A stretch of DNA of 52,684 bases from Lachnospiraceae bacterium (GTDB taxonomy: Bacteria > Bacillota > Clostridia > Lachnospirales > Lachnospiraceae), in NCBI GenBank assembly GCA_024680815.1, contig JAILBQ010000048.1, positions 1-52,684 on the forward strand, read 5' to 3'. A program made the position numbers and the translations under genes. The notes beneath the pieces are model-generated. The model ran no database searches and had not been told where the DNA came from. It saw only the letters and a list, made by a program, of their open reading frames with translations. Below, one piece after another: positions 8,544 to 16,900 of this stretch; position 1 is the stretch's first letter; every line of letters starts with the position of its first letter.

Positions 8544-9428
8544 TTAATCTTTGGCCGGTATCACGGCTCCGTTATAATTGTCTGTGATAAACTGCTTTAT
8601 TTCAGCGGACTGAAGCACCTCCACCAGAGTCTTGATCGCTTCATTGTCCTTATTGGCCTCTGTGACGGTTATGATATTGGCATACTCGGAATCCTCGCCC
8701 TCTCTCATAAGATAAGCCGTCGTGTCCAGCCCCGCTTCCAGAGCACGGTTGACATTGACGAAGAAAGCGTCAAAATCCTCGGAAGAAGGAATAATGTTCG
8801 CCTGATCCATCTCAATTAACTCAATGGGCTTCACATACTCCTCGACTTCCTTCACCGCGGCATCCATCGGGGACATGTCGGGATTCAGCTTGATAAAGCC
8901 TTCGCTCTCCAACACCTTGAGGGCTCTGTATTCGTTGGAAGAATCGTTGGGAATAGCGATGACGGCCCCTTCCGGAAGCTCATCCTTTGACTTATATTTA
9001 TCCGAGAAGCAGGCATAAGGTTCCACATGAATGCCACCCATGCTGTAGAGCGTCACTCCCATTTCATCCTCTATGCTGTGCATGGCAGGCACGTGCATGA
9101 AATAAGCGAAATCGATCTCACCGTCCACAAGCATCTCGTTCCAGGTCGCGTCCCAGGTGGTGGAGACGATATCCAGCTTTATGCCTTTTTCGGCCAGCTG
9201 ATCGGCGGCCGCGTTCAGTATCTCACTGTGGGGAGTCAGATCGCAGACGCATTTAAGCACCGTCTCTTCCGCTGCTGCCGGGGCTTCGGAAGCCTCTTTG
9301 GCCGGTTCGCCTTCTTCCGGAGCCGGAGCGGGTGCCGGAGCAGGCGCCGTGGCCGTGCCGGTGCAGCCGGAAAGTGCCGCCGCTGCCAGTGAAAGGCTCA
9401 GTAATGCTGTCATCAGTTTTCTTTTCAT
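8544..9428 (-). CDS. metQ: MetQ/NlpA-family substrate-binding lipoprotein
   Basis: A 294-residue extracellular binding protein. A short signal peptide ends in the lipobox ALSGC with the lipidated cysteine at C22, then an Ala/Pro/Glu-rich linker of about 35 residues, then an NlpA-type ligand-binding fold (CDLTPHSEILNAAADQL, later DFAYFMHVPA). The ribosome-binding site AAGGAGGG is strong. The gene is separated from metI by 235 bp holding a structured element. Family members bind methionine or related amino acids. Placement among selenium genes raises selenomethionine or another selenium compound as an alternative ligand, which is speculative. Confidence 0.88.
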   Translation of the reverse strand: MKRKLMTALLSLSLAAAALSGCTGTATAPAPAPAPAPEEGEPAKEASEAPAAAEETVLKCVCDLTPHSEILNAAADQLAEKGIKLDIVSTTWDATWNEMLVDGEIDFAYFMHVPAMHSIEDEMGVTLYSMGGIHVEPYACFSDKYKSKDELPEGAVIAIPNDSSNEYRALKVLESEGFIKLNPDMSPMDAAVKEVEEYVKPIELIEMDQANIIPSSEDFDAFFVNVNRALEAGLDTTAYLMREGEDSEYANIITVTEANKDNEAIKTLVEVLQSAEIKQFITDNYNGAVIPAKD

Positions 9429-9461
9429 CAGTAAAACCCTCCTTTTAAAAAATTAATTATT

Positions 9462-9650
9462 ATGTCAGCCTGATCTGACATCACCAGATACGAAAGTGCG
9501 GATTGCTCCGTGCCTACGGCACTCTCGCAATCCTGGCCCGTACTCGCATATCGCTCCGCTTCGCGTAGCTTTTAGGCTCGTACGGGGCAGGTTCTCTAAT
9601 GTTCACACGAAACCTCGAGTAAACTCGGGTTTCGGTGACCATTGAGAACA
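9462..9650. repeat. Multi-hairpin intergenic element between metI and metQ
   Basis: Four inverted repeats lie in tandem. ATGTCAG/CTGACAT spans 9462-9481. GGATTGC/GCAATCC spans 9500-9533, with an inner GTGCC/GGCAC. A GC-rich arm pair spans 9536-9588 (GCCCGTAC against GTACGGGGC). A long imperfect stem spans 9591-9649, with arms GTTCTC..TTCAC and GTGA..GAGAAC and an inner CGAAACC/GGTTTCG then CGAGT/ACTCG. No ORF fits. It looks like an intercistronic repeat or a degraded MITE-like element. It could also act as an mRNA-processing or attenuation structure. No second copy was seen in the window. Confidence 0.6.
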
Positions 9651-9663
9651 CTTTCAGAGTAAA

Positions 9664-10374
9664 TTATATGAGATGACGCTTTTTCAGGATAAGATTGGAA
9701 AACAGGTTTCCGATAAACTGCACGGCCTGTACGATGACAATGAGCACCAGGATGGTCGCGATCAGAAGATCGTGGTCATAACGGGTAAAACCATAGGTCA
9801 CGGCGATATATCCGATACCGCCGGCTCCGAAGCTGCCGGCCAGAGCCGTCATGGAGATCACAATGATCACCGCGTTGGTAAAGGCCCGTATTAAAGACGG
9901 CAGGGACTCCGGCACCATGACCTTAAACAGTATCTGGGCATTTGTGCTTCCCATGGCCTTGGCCGCTTCGATCTTGCCCTTTTCCAGCTCCAGAAGAGAG
10001 CTCTCCACCAGTCTCGCGAAGAGAGGCACGCAGCTGGCTACCAGAGATAAAATGCAGGCGTTGGATCCGTAGGATTTCCCCAGCAGGGCTCTGGCCACAG
10101 GCAGCATCACTATGATTATGATCACCTGCGGCAGGGAACGGAAGCAGTTTATCAGGGCCCCCAGCACGTTATGGACCGGCGCGCAGGGCATCAGCCCGTC
10201 AGGGGCGGTCATCACCAGTATGAGCCCGAGGATGAGACCGAAAAGCAGGACAAATACCGAGGAGACCAGAACCATATACATGGTCTCTCCCAGAGCCGGC
10301 AGCACCTCCTCCCAGACCTCGGCGGAAAAGGCGTGTTTAAATACCTCCCAGAATGAATATTTATATAAACTCAT
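9664..10374 (-). CDS. metI: MetI-type ABC transporter permease
   Basis: A 236-residue integral membrane permease with about five hydrophobic segments. The first (near residues 32-55) is preceded by an amphipathic N-terminus, and the cytoplasmic EAA loop (EAAKAMGSTNAQILFKVMVPE) that contacts the ATPase is clear. The GAGGIGY segment is typical of MetI. ATG 10374 is preceded by AAAAGGAAG. The gene follows metN by 15 bp and should form the MetN2I2 importer, fed by the MetQ lipoprotein downstream. Confidence 0.9.
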   Translation of the reverse strand: MSLYKYSFWEVFKHAFSAEVWEEVLPALGETMYMVLVSSVFVLLFGLILGLILVMTAPDGLMPCAPVHNVLGALINCFRSLPQVIIIIVMLPVARALLGKSYGSNACILSLVASCVPLFARLVESSLLELEKGKIEAAKAMGSTNAQILFKVMVPESLPSLIRAFTNAVIIVISMTALAGSFGAGGIGYIAVTYGFTRYDHDLLIATILVLIVIVQAVQFIGNLFSNLILKKRHLI

Positions 10375-10389
10375 CGCACTTCCTTTTTA

Positions 10390-11163
10390 CTATTCGGAAA
10401 ATGTATCGCTGCGAAACCGGTTGTATACCTCGATAAAACCTTTGGCCGTATCGCAGACAGGATTACGGAATATATCGGAGACCAGCCCCTGCTCCACAAA
10501 CCGTCCCTGCTCCATGACCGCCATGCGCCGGCAGGTGTATTTCACCACCTCCAGCTCGTGGGTTATCATGAGAATGGTAAGTCCCAGCTTTTTATTAATC
10601 TGAAGAAGAAGATCCAGAACGGAAAGGGTCGTCTGCGGATCCAGCGCGCTGGTCGCCTCATCGGAGAGCAGCACATCCGGGCGGTTGGCCAGAGCCCTTG
10701 CGATGCCTACTCTCTGTTTCTGGCCTCCGGACAGCTCTCCGGGATATGCATCCCTTTTGTCTGTCAATGACACGAGCTCGAGCATCTCCGATATCCGCTC
10801 TTCCTTTTCCTTCTCCGTCATACCGCTGTTTTTCAGGGAATAGGCGATATTCTGACGGGCCGTCATCGAATCAAAGAGATTGAACTGCTGGAAGATCATG
10901 CCGATCTTGCGCCGCTGTCTGTTGAGCTCACTCTTTTTAAGAGCGGTGACATCCACTCCGCCAATCAGGACGCTTCCCTCATCAGGCTCCTCCAGCCGGT
11001 TTATGCACCGCACAAGAGTGGATTTTCCGGCGCCGCTGTAGCCCACGACTCCGAAGATCTCTCCCTTTTCGATGCTTAAGTCTATACCCTTTAACACCTC
11101 GACGGTCTGCTTCCTGCTGCGGAATGTCTTATGCAGATTTTTAACAACGAGAAAATCGCTCAT
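10390..11163 (-). CDS. metN: MetN-type ABC transporter ATPase lacking the NIL regulatory domain
   Basis: A 257-residue ATPase with Walker A GYSGAGKST at 41-49, signature LSGGQKQR near 142, Walker B DVLLSDEATSALDP, and the H-loop MITHEL. Canonical MetN proteins are about 340 residues because of a C-terminal NIL/ACT-like domain that mediates inhibition by internal methionine. This protein stops before that domain, so it should lack this transinhibition. There is no Shine-Dalgarno sequence before ATG 11163. The start lies 8 bp after a predicted -10 box, so a leaderless mRNA is likely. Confidence 0.9.
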   Translation of the reverse strand: MSDFLVVKNLHKTFRSRKQTVEVLKGIDLSIEKGEIFGVVGYSGAGKSTLVRCINRLEEPDEGSVLIGGVDVTALKKSELNRQRRKIGMIFQQFNLFDSMTARQNIAYSLKNSGMTEKEKEERISEMLELVSLTDKRDAYPGELSGGQKQRVGIARALANRPDVLLSDEATSALDPQTTLSVLDLLLQINKKLGLTILMITHELEVVKYTCRRMAVMEQGRFVEQGLVSDIFRNPVCDTAKGFIEVYNRFRSDTFSE

Positions 11164-11171
11164 ATTTTATT

Positions 11172-11200
11172 AATATAAAGCAGCCGGAGACTTTCTTCAA
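11172..11200 (-). promoter_or_regulatory. Promoter of metNIQ, leaderless layout
   Basis: TTGAAG (11200-11195) and TATATT (11177-11172) are 17 bp apart on the minus strand. Only AATAAAAT separates the -10 from the metN ATG, so transcription should start at or next to the start codon. The short upstream space leaves no room for a SAM or other riboswitch. Confidence 0.6.
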
Positions 11201-11204
11201 GCTT

Positions 11205-11793
11205 TTACAGATATTTATCCCTTTTCCCGTTATAAGCCTTCTTCTTTCCGTCACAGGTTGTCTCTCCGACGAACATGTCGGCTATCCTGAAATAGGGACA
11301 GGTCTTTCCTATGCGCGCCCCGACCGATGCCTTGATAAGAGTGCAGGTGTTCTGCGGCAATACCTTTTCTCCCTCCTTATTCTTTCCCGCAAGAACCGCC
11401 GCTCCGATCGCCCCGGCATATCTCGCCCGTTCGCAGGAGCGGACCTCTCTTCCGATACGGTCCGACAGGAGCTTCCGGAAATATTCTTCCTCACAGAGCC
11501 CTCCGGTCAGATAAACCGGCCGGGCCGGGCCCTTTATTTTCGCGTATTCCTGCCAGACCTTCACCGCGATGGAATTTAATACTCCCCAGGCTATGAAAAT
11601 TCCTCAACCCTGCCGTCCGTGCAGGCTATGACCTTCGTATCCTGCCCTCCCACATCTATGACATGGATGGGTTCGGGAGAAAATAAAAATGATGCCCCCA
11701 GTGCATGACAGGTGATCTCGGTTATGCTTTTTCATTGTCCAGAACCGCCGTCTTGGCCGAAGTTGAACCTATATCTATCCCGATGTATTCCAT
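11205..11793 (-). pseudogene. Decayed 2-hydroxyacyl-CoA dehydratase/double-cubane reductase activase
   Basis: Three homologous pieces occur in different frames. From ATG 11793 the first 23 codons read like an ASKHA-family activase start (GIDIGSTSAKTAVLD) and end in TAA. A second frame continues with ITCHALGA and VIDVGGQDTK and ends in TAG near 11593. A third frame (stop at 11205) gives the C-terminal VYLTGGLCEEEYFRKLL and GAIGAAVLAG. The Cys-containing middle (the usual NDKCAAGTG and the second [4Fe-4S] ligand) is missing, so internal deletions rather than a single frameshift killed the gene. It sits 12 bp downstream of yedF. The family activates 2-hydroxyacyl-CoA dehydratases or double-cubane-cluster reductases. 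Confidence 0.8.
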
Positions 11794-11805
11794 TGTGTTC
11801 CTCAA

Positions 11806-12432
11806 TTACGGACGGATTATCCTTCCGGCTCCGGCGAGGGTTTCCACAATATCATACATATTCGTGACGCTTCCCACGGCGAGCTTTTCCTTAAGGCCGT
11901 AGAAGTCGAGGCAGGTGCCGCAGGTTTTTATCTCCACCCCGGCCTTTTCCAGGGCCTTTAAATCCTCCAGGGAATCCGACCCCTCGGTTGTTATATATGC
12001 CCCGCCGTTATAGGCAAGTATCGTATCCGGAAGAGAACCAAGATTTGTGAGGGCGTAGATAAAGGCCTTCATCAGGGCCGCCCCCAGCTTTTCATCCCCG
12101 GTTCCCATGAAGCGGGAGGAGAGGACCACCACGCTTTTCGCTCCCGGAATTGTACATGATGCGGCAATTTCCTCGGCCGCCGCGTCGCCTTTATCCTTGT
12201 CGAGGACTGAAAGCTTAACGTCAAAATCCACCTCGAAGGCTCCCTCTCCCTTCTTTCTGCTCTCCACCTTAAAGCCCATGGAGCCGCCGAGCTTTGTCAG
12301 GTTTTTTACGGCGATGTCGTTGTCCACAAGGATCGTCAGGGTGCCGTCCTCCGTGAAGGCCTCCGCCGCCTTTTTCGCGTTGATTACGGGCTGCGGGCAG
12401 GCAAGTCCCATGCAGTCAAGAGTCTGATTCAT
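11806..12432 (-). CDS. yedF: YedF, selenium-metabolism sulfurtransferase-like protein
   Basis: A 208-residue two-domain protein. Residues 1-75 are a TusA-like domain with the CPxP motif (ACPQPV, Cys at 12) used to carry persulfide-type sulfur or selenium. The rest is a DsrE-like domain with GGAYITTEGS and KTCGTCLDFYG. This architecture is the YedF family found with selD and selenium-dependent hydroxylases. It begins 28 bp after the cysteine desulfurase behind GGAGAG. A role passing Se or S between the desulfurase/DUF3343 and the Mo cofactor is inference from context. Confidence 0.93.
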   Translation of the reverse strand: MNQTLDCMGLACPQPVINAKKAAEAFTEDGTLTILVDNDIAVKNLTKLGGSMGFKVESRKKGEGAFEVDFDVKLSVLDKDKGDAAAEEIAASCTIPGAKSVVVLSSRFMGTGDEKLGAALMKAFIYALTNLGSLPDTILAYNGGAYITTEGSDSLEDLKALEKAGVEIKTCGTCLDFYGLKEKLAVGSVTNMYDIVETLAGAGRIIRP

Positions 12433-12460
12433 TTTTTCTCTCCGTCCTTTCTTAAATTTA

Positions 12461-13603
12461 TTACTGTTCCGCTATTTTTTTAACGGCCTCAGCCGCCGCG
12501 TCCGCCTCTTCGGGAATATTGAAATACGAAAAGCTGAAGCGCACCGCCCCCTGCTCCACGGTTCCGAAGGTCTCGTGCATAAGCGGGGCGCAGTGGCCGC
12601 CGCTGCGGGTCGCGATTCCGAAATCCTCAAAAAGCGCATCAGACACCTCCGCCGAATCGTAATCCCCGATATTCAGGGTAACTATCGGGCAGCGCTTTCC
12701 GGCCTCATAATCCCCGTAAAACTTAAGCCCCGGAACCTCCTTCACGGCTTCATAAAATCGCCGTGCAAGAAATGCCTCTCTTTCCCCGATGGCCGTAATC
12801 CCTGTTTCGAGAATAAACTCCACCCCGGCCTTCAGTCCCGCCAGGGAATGGCCGTTAAGCGTCCCTGCCTCCAGGGCCGTGGGGAGCTCCTCCGGCTGGG
12901 TTTTCGAAAAGGTCTGAACCCCGGTGCCGCCGGTTTTTAACGGCCGGATTTTTACTCCCTCCCCCACAACCATGCCGCCGGTTCCCTGGGGTCCGAAGAG
13001 AGCCTTGTGCCCGGTAAAGCAGAGCACGTCTATGCCCGTAGCCGGCAGATCGATGGGAAAGGCCCCCGCACTCTGGGAGGCGTCCACTATGGTCAAAAGG
13101 CCGCGTTTTTTCGCAAGGGCCGCAACAGCCCCCACATCCACGATATTTCCCGTAAGATTTGAGGCATGGGTAACAACGATCCCCCGGGTTTTCGGGGTAA
13201 TGAGTCCCTCGATTTCTTCGAGTTTTAAGCGTCCCTTTTCATCCGCCCCGGCAAAGGAGAGGCTCACTCCCCTCTCCTTCAACTCATAGAGGGGCCGCAG
13301 CACCGAATTATGCTCCAGCACCGTGGAAATAACATGGTCGCCTTCCTTAAATATCCCCTTGATGGCGGTATTCAGGCTTTCGGTTGAATTGGAGGAAAAA
13401 ACGATCCGCCTCGGATCGCTGACGTGAAAGAGCCCGGCCAGAGCCAGGCGTGTTCCGTAAATGACACGGGAGGCATCCAGAGAGCCTTCATGGGCTCCCC
13501 TGCCTGAATTTCCCAGAGCTTCAAGAGCGGCGCACACCGCCTTTACAACCTCCGGTGGTTTTTTCATGGTGGTGGCCGCGTTATCGAGATAGATCATGCT
13601 CAC
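12461..13603 (-). CDS. Cysteine desulfurase/selenocysteine lyase family protein (class V aminotransferase)
   Basis: A 380-residue PLP enzyme. YLDNAATT opens the fold, the PLP-binding lysine is K200 in CFTGHKALFG, and the active-site loop cysteine is C338 in RSGGHCAP. It belongs to the group often encoded beside yedF and DUF3343. Its ATG overlaps the stop of the DUF3343 gene (ATGA), so the two are coupled. It should release sulfur or selenium from cysteine or selenocysteine as an enzyme-bound per(seleno)sulfide; which element it prefers cannot be read from the sequence. Confidence 0.92.
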   Translation of the reverse strand: MSMIYLDNAATTMKKPPEVVKAVCAALEALGNSGRGAHEGSLDASRVIYGTRLALAGLFHVSDPRRIVFSSNSTESLNTAIKGIFKEGDHVISTVLEHNSVLRPLYELKERGVSLSFAGADEKGRLKLEEIEGLITPKTRGIVVTHASNLTGNIVDVGAVAALAKKRGLLTIVDASQSAGAFPIDLPATGIDVLCFTGHKALFGPQGTGGMVVGEGVKIRPLKTGGTGVQTFSKTQPEELPTALEAGTLNGHSLAGLKAGVEFILETGITAIGEREAFLARRFYEAVKEVPGLKFYGDYEAGKRCPIVTLNIGDYDSAEVSDALFEDFGIATRSGGHCAPLMHETFGTVEQGAVRFSFSYFNIPEEADAAAEAVKKIAEQ

Positions 13604-13839
13604 ACAAGCGCTTCGTGCATTGCCTCGTTTTCGATGCCGGCTCTTTTCATGGCTTCAGCTATCCTCTCCCGTTCCGAAAGAGGGGCGCACCAGCAGAGCC
13701 CGCAGCCTGCGGAGATAGAGCGGGGTACCGGGATTATGCGTCCCGGTACCTCATTTTTCCTGCACATCTCCTCCATAGCCATCGCATCAAAGGTCGTGCG
13801 AAAGGTAACAATCAGTTTACGTTCCTTTTTCCGAAGCAC
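13600..13839 (-). CDS. DUF3343 putative Se/S carrier protein
   Basis: A 79-residue protein whose Cys-rich core reads GCGLCWCAP after a beta-alpha segment (LIVTFRTTFDAMAMEEMC). I take GTG 13839 as the start: AGGGG lies upstream and the resulting length matches the family. A longer frame exists but adds unrelated residues. DUF3343 proteins are small partners of YedF and the desulfurase. The triple-Cys motif suggests it receives a chalcogen from the overlapping desulfurase (inference). Confidence 0.85.
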   Translation of the reverse strand: MLRKKERKLIVTFRTTFDAMAMEEMCRKNEVPGRIIPVPRSISAGCGLCWCAPLSERERIAEAMKRAGIENEAMHEALV

Positions 13840-13857
13840 TTTTCTTCCCCTGCTTCC

Positions 13858-13887
13858 ATTTTGAAGTCCCCCCGCAGGGAAAGTCAA
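13858..13887 (-). promoter_or_regulatory. Possible promoter of the DUF3343-desulfurase-yedF operon
   Basis: TTGACT (13887-13882) and CAAAAT (13863-13858) are 18 bp apart on the minus strand, just ahead of the DUF3343 ribosome-binding site. The -10 is a moderate match, so read-through from the large upstream gene is the alternative. Confidence 0.35.
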
Positions 13888-13920
13888 ATTGCAATCCTTA
13901 ATAAATATACCGGATTTATA

Positions 13921-16900
13921 TCAGGATTTTATCGTTATGATCTCCGGCGTCATATACTTTCCGAGCTTTTCCGCCACATAAGCTTTGATCTTCTCTTTGT
14001 CAATATCCGCCGGACACTTAAGAGCCGCCTTGACATAGAACAGATTATTTTCCCCGTACTCCAGGGAGACCTCCGCCTTTTCTATCCCCGGGAAGCCCTC
14101 CAGAGTCCGTTCCAGCTCAAACAGGTTGATATAGGAGCGGCCCATGATCGTTTCCCGCACCACGGTTCTGCCCGCCTGATAGAGGGCCTCCACCTTGTGA
14201 TCCGGCGTGATCCTGGCTTCTATCCCGGTGTCGTAGAGAATCCCCGGTGTATACAGGCTCTCGATCGTCTCTTTGCATCCGTTCACCGGCCGGTTCAGGA
14301 TATAGAGTCTCCCCCAGGCGCCGAAGGGCTTCTTCAGCCCGTATTCATCCAGCACGTAAGGTTTTATGATCTGATCCTCCTCCGCCCCGGGTATGACCTC
14401 GTAGCCGATGGAAGCGTTCAGGCGCTGGGCGGACATGCTTAAATGCTCCGGATACAGTTTTGCAGCAAGATGATCCTTTAGCTTTCGTACGGAGGTTTCC
14501 TCAAACATGGCCTTCAGTATATTTTCCATAGCCGTCAGGAAAACAAGGAGCATATCCCTGTCAAAGCGGTTCTCCCAGTACCTCAGCTCATAGGTATAGT
14601 CGTCCTTGCCGGCATAGACCATCATGTGGAAGGGCATCGAATCCAGCTGTACGCGGATCCCCTCCGCGCTCTCCCCGCCGATCTGAGGAATATTTAAGAG
14701 CTCGCCCTGATACTGGAAAAACATTTCATTTGCAAGCAGACAGGACATATGGGTCTCCATAGTATGAAGGATCTGATCGGCATTTCTCTTCAAGAGCTCT
14801 CCCACGGTCTCATGAGGAATTTTTTTATACCGGAAGGCATAGTTCGCATAAAACTGTCCGGCAATACGCACCCATCGGCCGTCGGTTCGGCCGTTATGGA
14901 TGCTTGTGATAACCACATCATCCAGCGCCCAGAAAAGCGCGGCCGTGTAGGAAAAGGCCGTAATAAACGCGGCGTTCTCGGAAACAGAGTGCTCCGAGCA
15001 GAAGCCCTGCAGATTTTTACGGTTTATCGTGGAAAACCTCCCCTTGATAAACGCGTTATGCGCCTTTCCCAGATCATAGCTGTCGCTCTTTGCCAGAACG
15101 CTTCTGCTCATATTGAGATCCTTAAGGAGCTTTTCATAAAACTCAATGTCCTTATCCCTCAATCCCGCCGCATCCCTGGCGTATTCATCCAGAATAAACT
15201 CATAGAAGCTGTAGGAGGACTTCTTTACCTCTTCACCGAGATAGAGACGGTTCAAATCCTCCAGAAGGATGCTCATGGTCATGCCGTCGCCGATGATATG
15301 CGCCACATCGAAGAAGAGATACTTTGCTCCCTCGGTCCGGTACAGACCGATGTGGTAGAGATTTTCACCCTTCGTATACATAAAGGGTCTCAGCAGTGTT
15401 TTTCTCTTTTCCTCCCATTCCTCATCGGAAAGGGTAAGTCTTTCTATCTCCGGCTCTAATGTATCACACCGGAAGTTGGCATATCTCCCCTCCGCCCCCG
15501 GCTCGATGCGGTCCGAAAGGATAGGGTGGATTTCAAAAAGCTGCCGGATCGCCTTTTCCATGCGGTCCAGATCGATCCTGTCGGAGAGCTTATAGAAAAA
15601 CGGAAGATTGGCTGTCGTATTACCCTTCAGGACATAGGCAAAATACATCTGCTGTCTTGTTAAGGGATAGGTCTCCCGCTTTGTATAATCCGTTCCGCCT
15701 GCCTCTCCGGCTTTCTTTTCCTTAAGAAGAGCGAGCTTTTCGACAGAGGCATTTTCCATAAGCTCCGTCAGAGTCAGGGCAAAGTCCAGACTGTCCTGAA
15801 GCTCGGTTAAGAGCAGAATACTGGTAAATGAGTCCAGCCCCGAGGTATAAAGATCGGTATCAATACCGAATTTTCTGTGCCCCAGAACATTTGCCACGGC
15901 CTCATACACCTTTTCCTGTCCCTCGTTTTCGGGAAGACGTATATTCGCCTTCTGCTCCTTTGCCTCTTTTCTTTCCCGGAAAAAGGCTTCCCGGATGATT
16001 TTTTTGGAAGAGGTCTTCTGGAACGGCGCTTTTCTGAAGCTTGTCTGCAGAATCCGTTTATAGGGAGGAAGCTTCTGGTTGTAAGCCTTGATATGCTCCT
16101 CTATCTCCAGCTCGATATTTTTGACTCCCGCGTTCTGCGCATTGCCGTAATCCGGAAAGACCTCGCATTTTATGACATCATCCTCCCCGAAGACAAGGAT
16201 TTCGCTGATTAACGGATCCGCGGAGAGAGCGCTCTCCAGCTCTTCGGGGGCAATATTCTCACCGTTGCTTAAAATAATCAGATTCTTAAGTCTGCCTGTC
16301 AGATAGAGGAAGCCTTCCTCATCCAGATACCCGATGTCTCCTGTCTTTAACCACCCGTCCTCCGTGAAGGCTTCCTTTGTGAGCTCCGGCTCGTTATAAT
16401 AGCCCTGCATTACATAGGGAGAACGCACCTGGATCTCTCCGCCCTCGGCGATCCGCGCCTCCACCGCGGAAAGAAGCTTTCCGGCGGAGCTGAGCTTTTC
16501 GATTCTTCCGTATTCCGCCTGGGAAATAATCGGCGAGCACTCGCTCATGCCGTAGCCCTGTCCGATCAGAACTCCCATGGCCGCGTATTTTTCCGCCAGA
16601 TCCTGGGGTAGTCCTCCGCCGCCGCAGACAATCCTGGACAGCCTTCTTCCGTAGACCTGATACAGCGCGTCCCTCTCGGTCATTCCGGGATCCGCGTCCA
16701 CCATGGCCGCGATCCGGTTATATAGCGCTCTCGCAATCATCGGCACCAGGTATATAACCGAGGGCTCGAACATCCTTAAGTGCTTTCCGAGCTGTGACAG
16801 GGGGCCGTTGATGCAGATTGTCGCCCCTTTATGGATCATGGTAAGAACATCGGCATTGATGCAGTACACGTGATGGATCGGCAGGGTCAGCAGGCTTACA

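Noticed and set aside
9462-9650. CRISPR array or tRNA-like genes
   Set aside because: The repeats are inverted rather than evenly spaced direct repeats, and no cloverleaf fits.
11164-11204. SAM/S-box riboswitch upstream of metN
   Set aside because: Only 41 bp lie between metN and the upstream pseudogene, and they are filled by a promoter.
13555-14442. 295-codon plus-strand ORF spanning several genes
   Set aside because: It crosses the desulfurase, DUF3343 and megaenzyme genes in antisense and carries no start signal.
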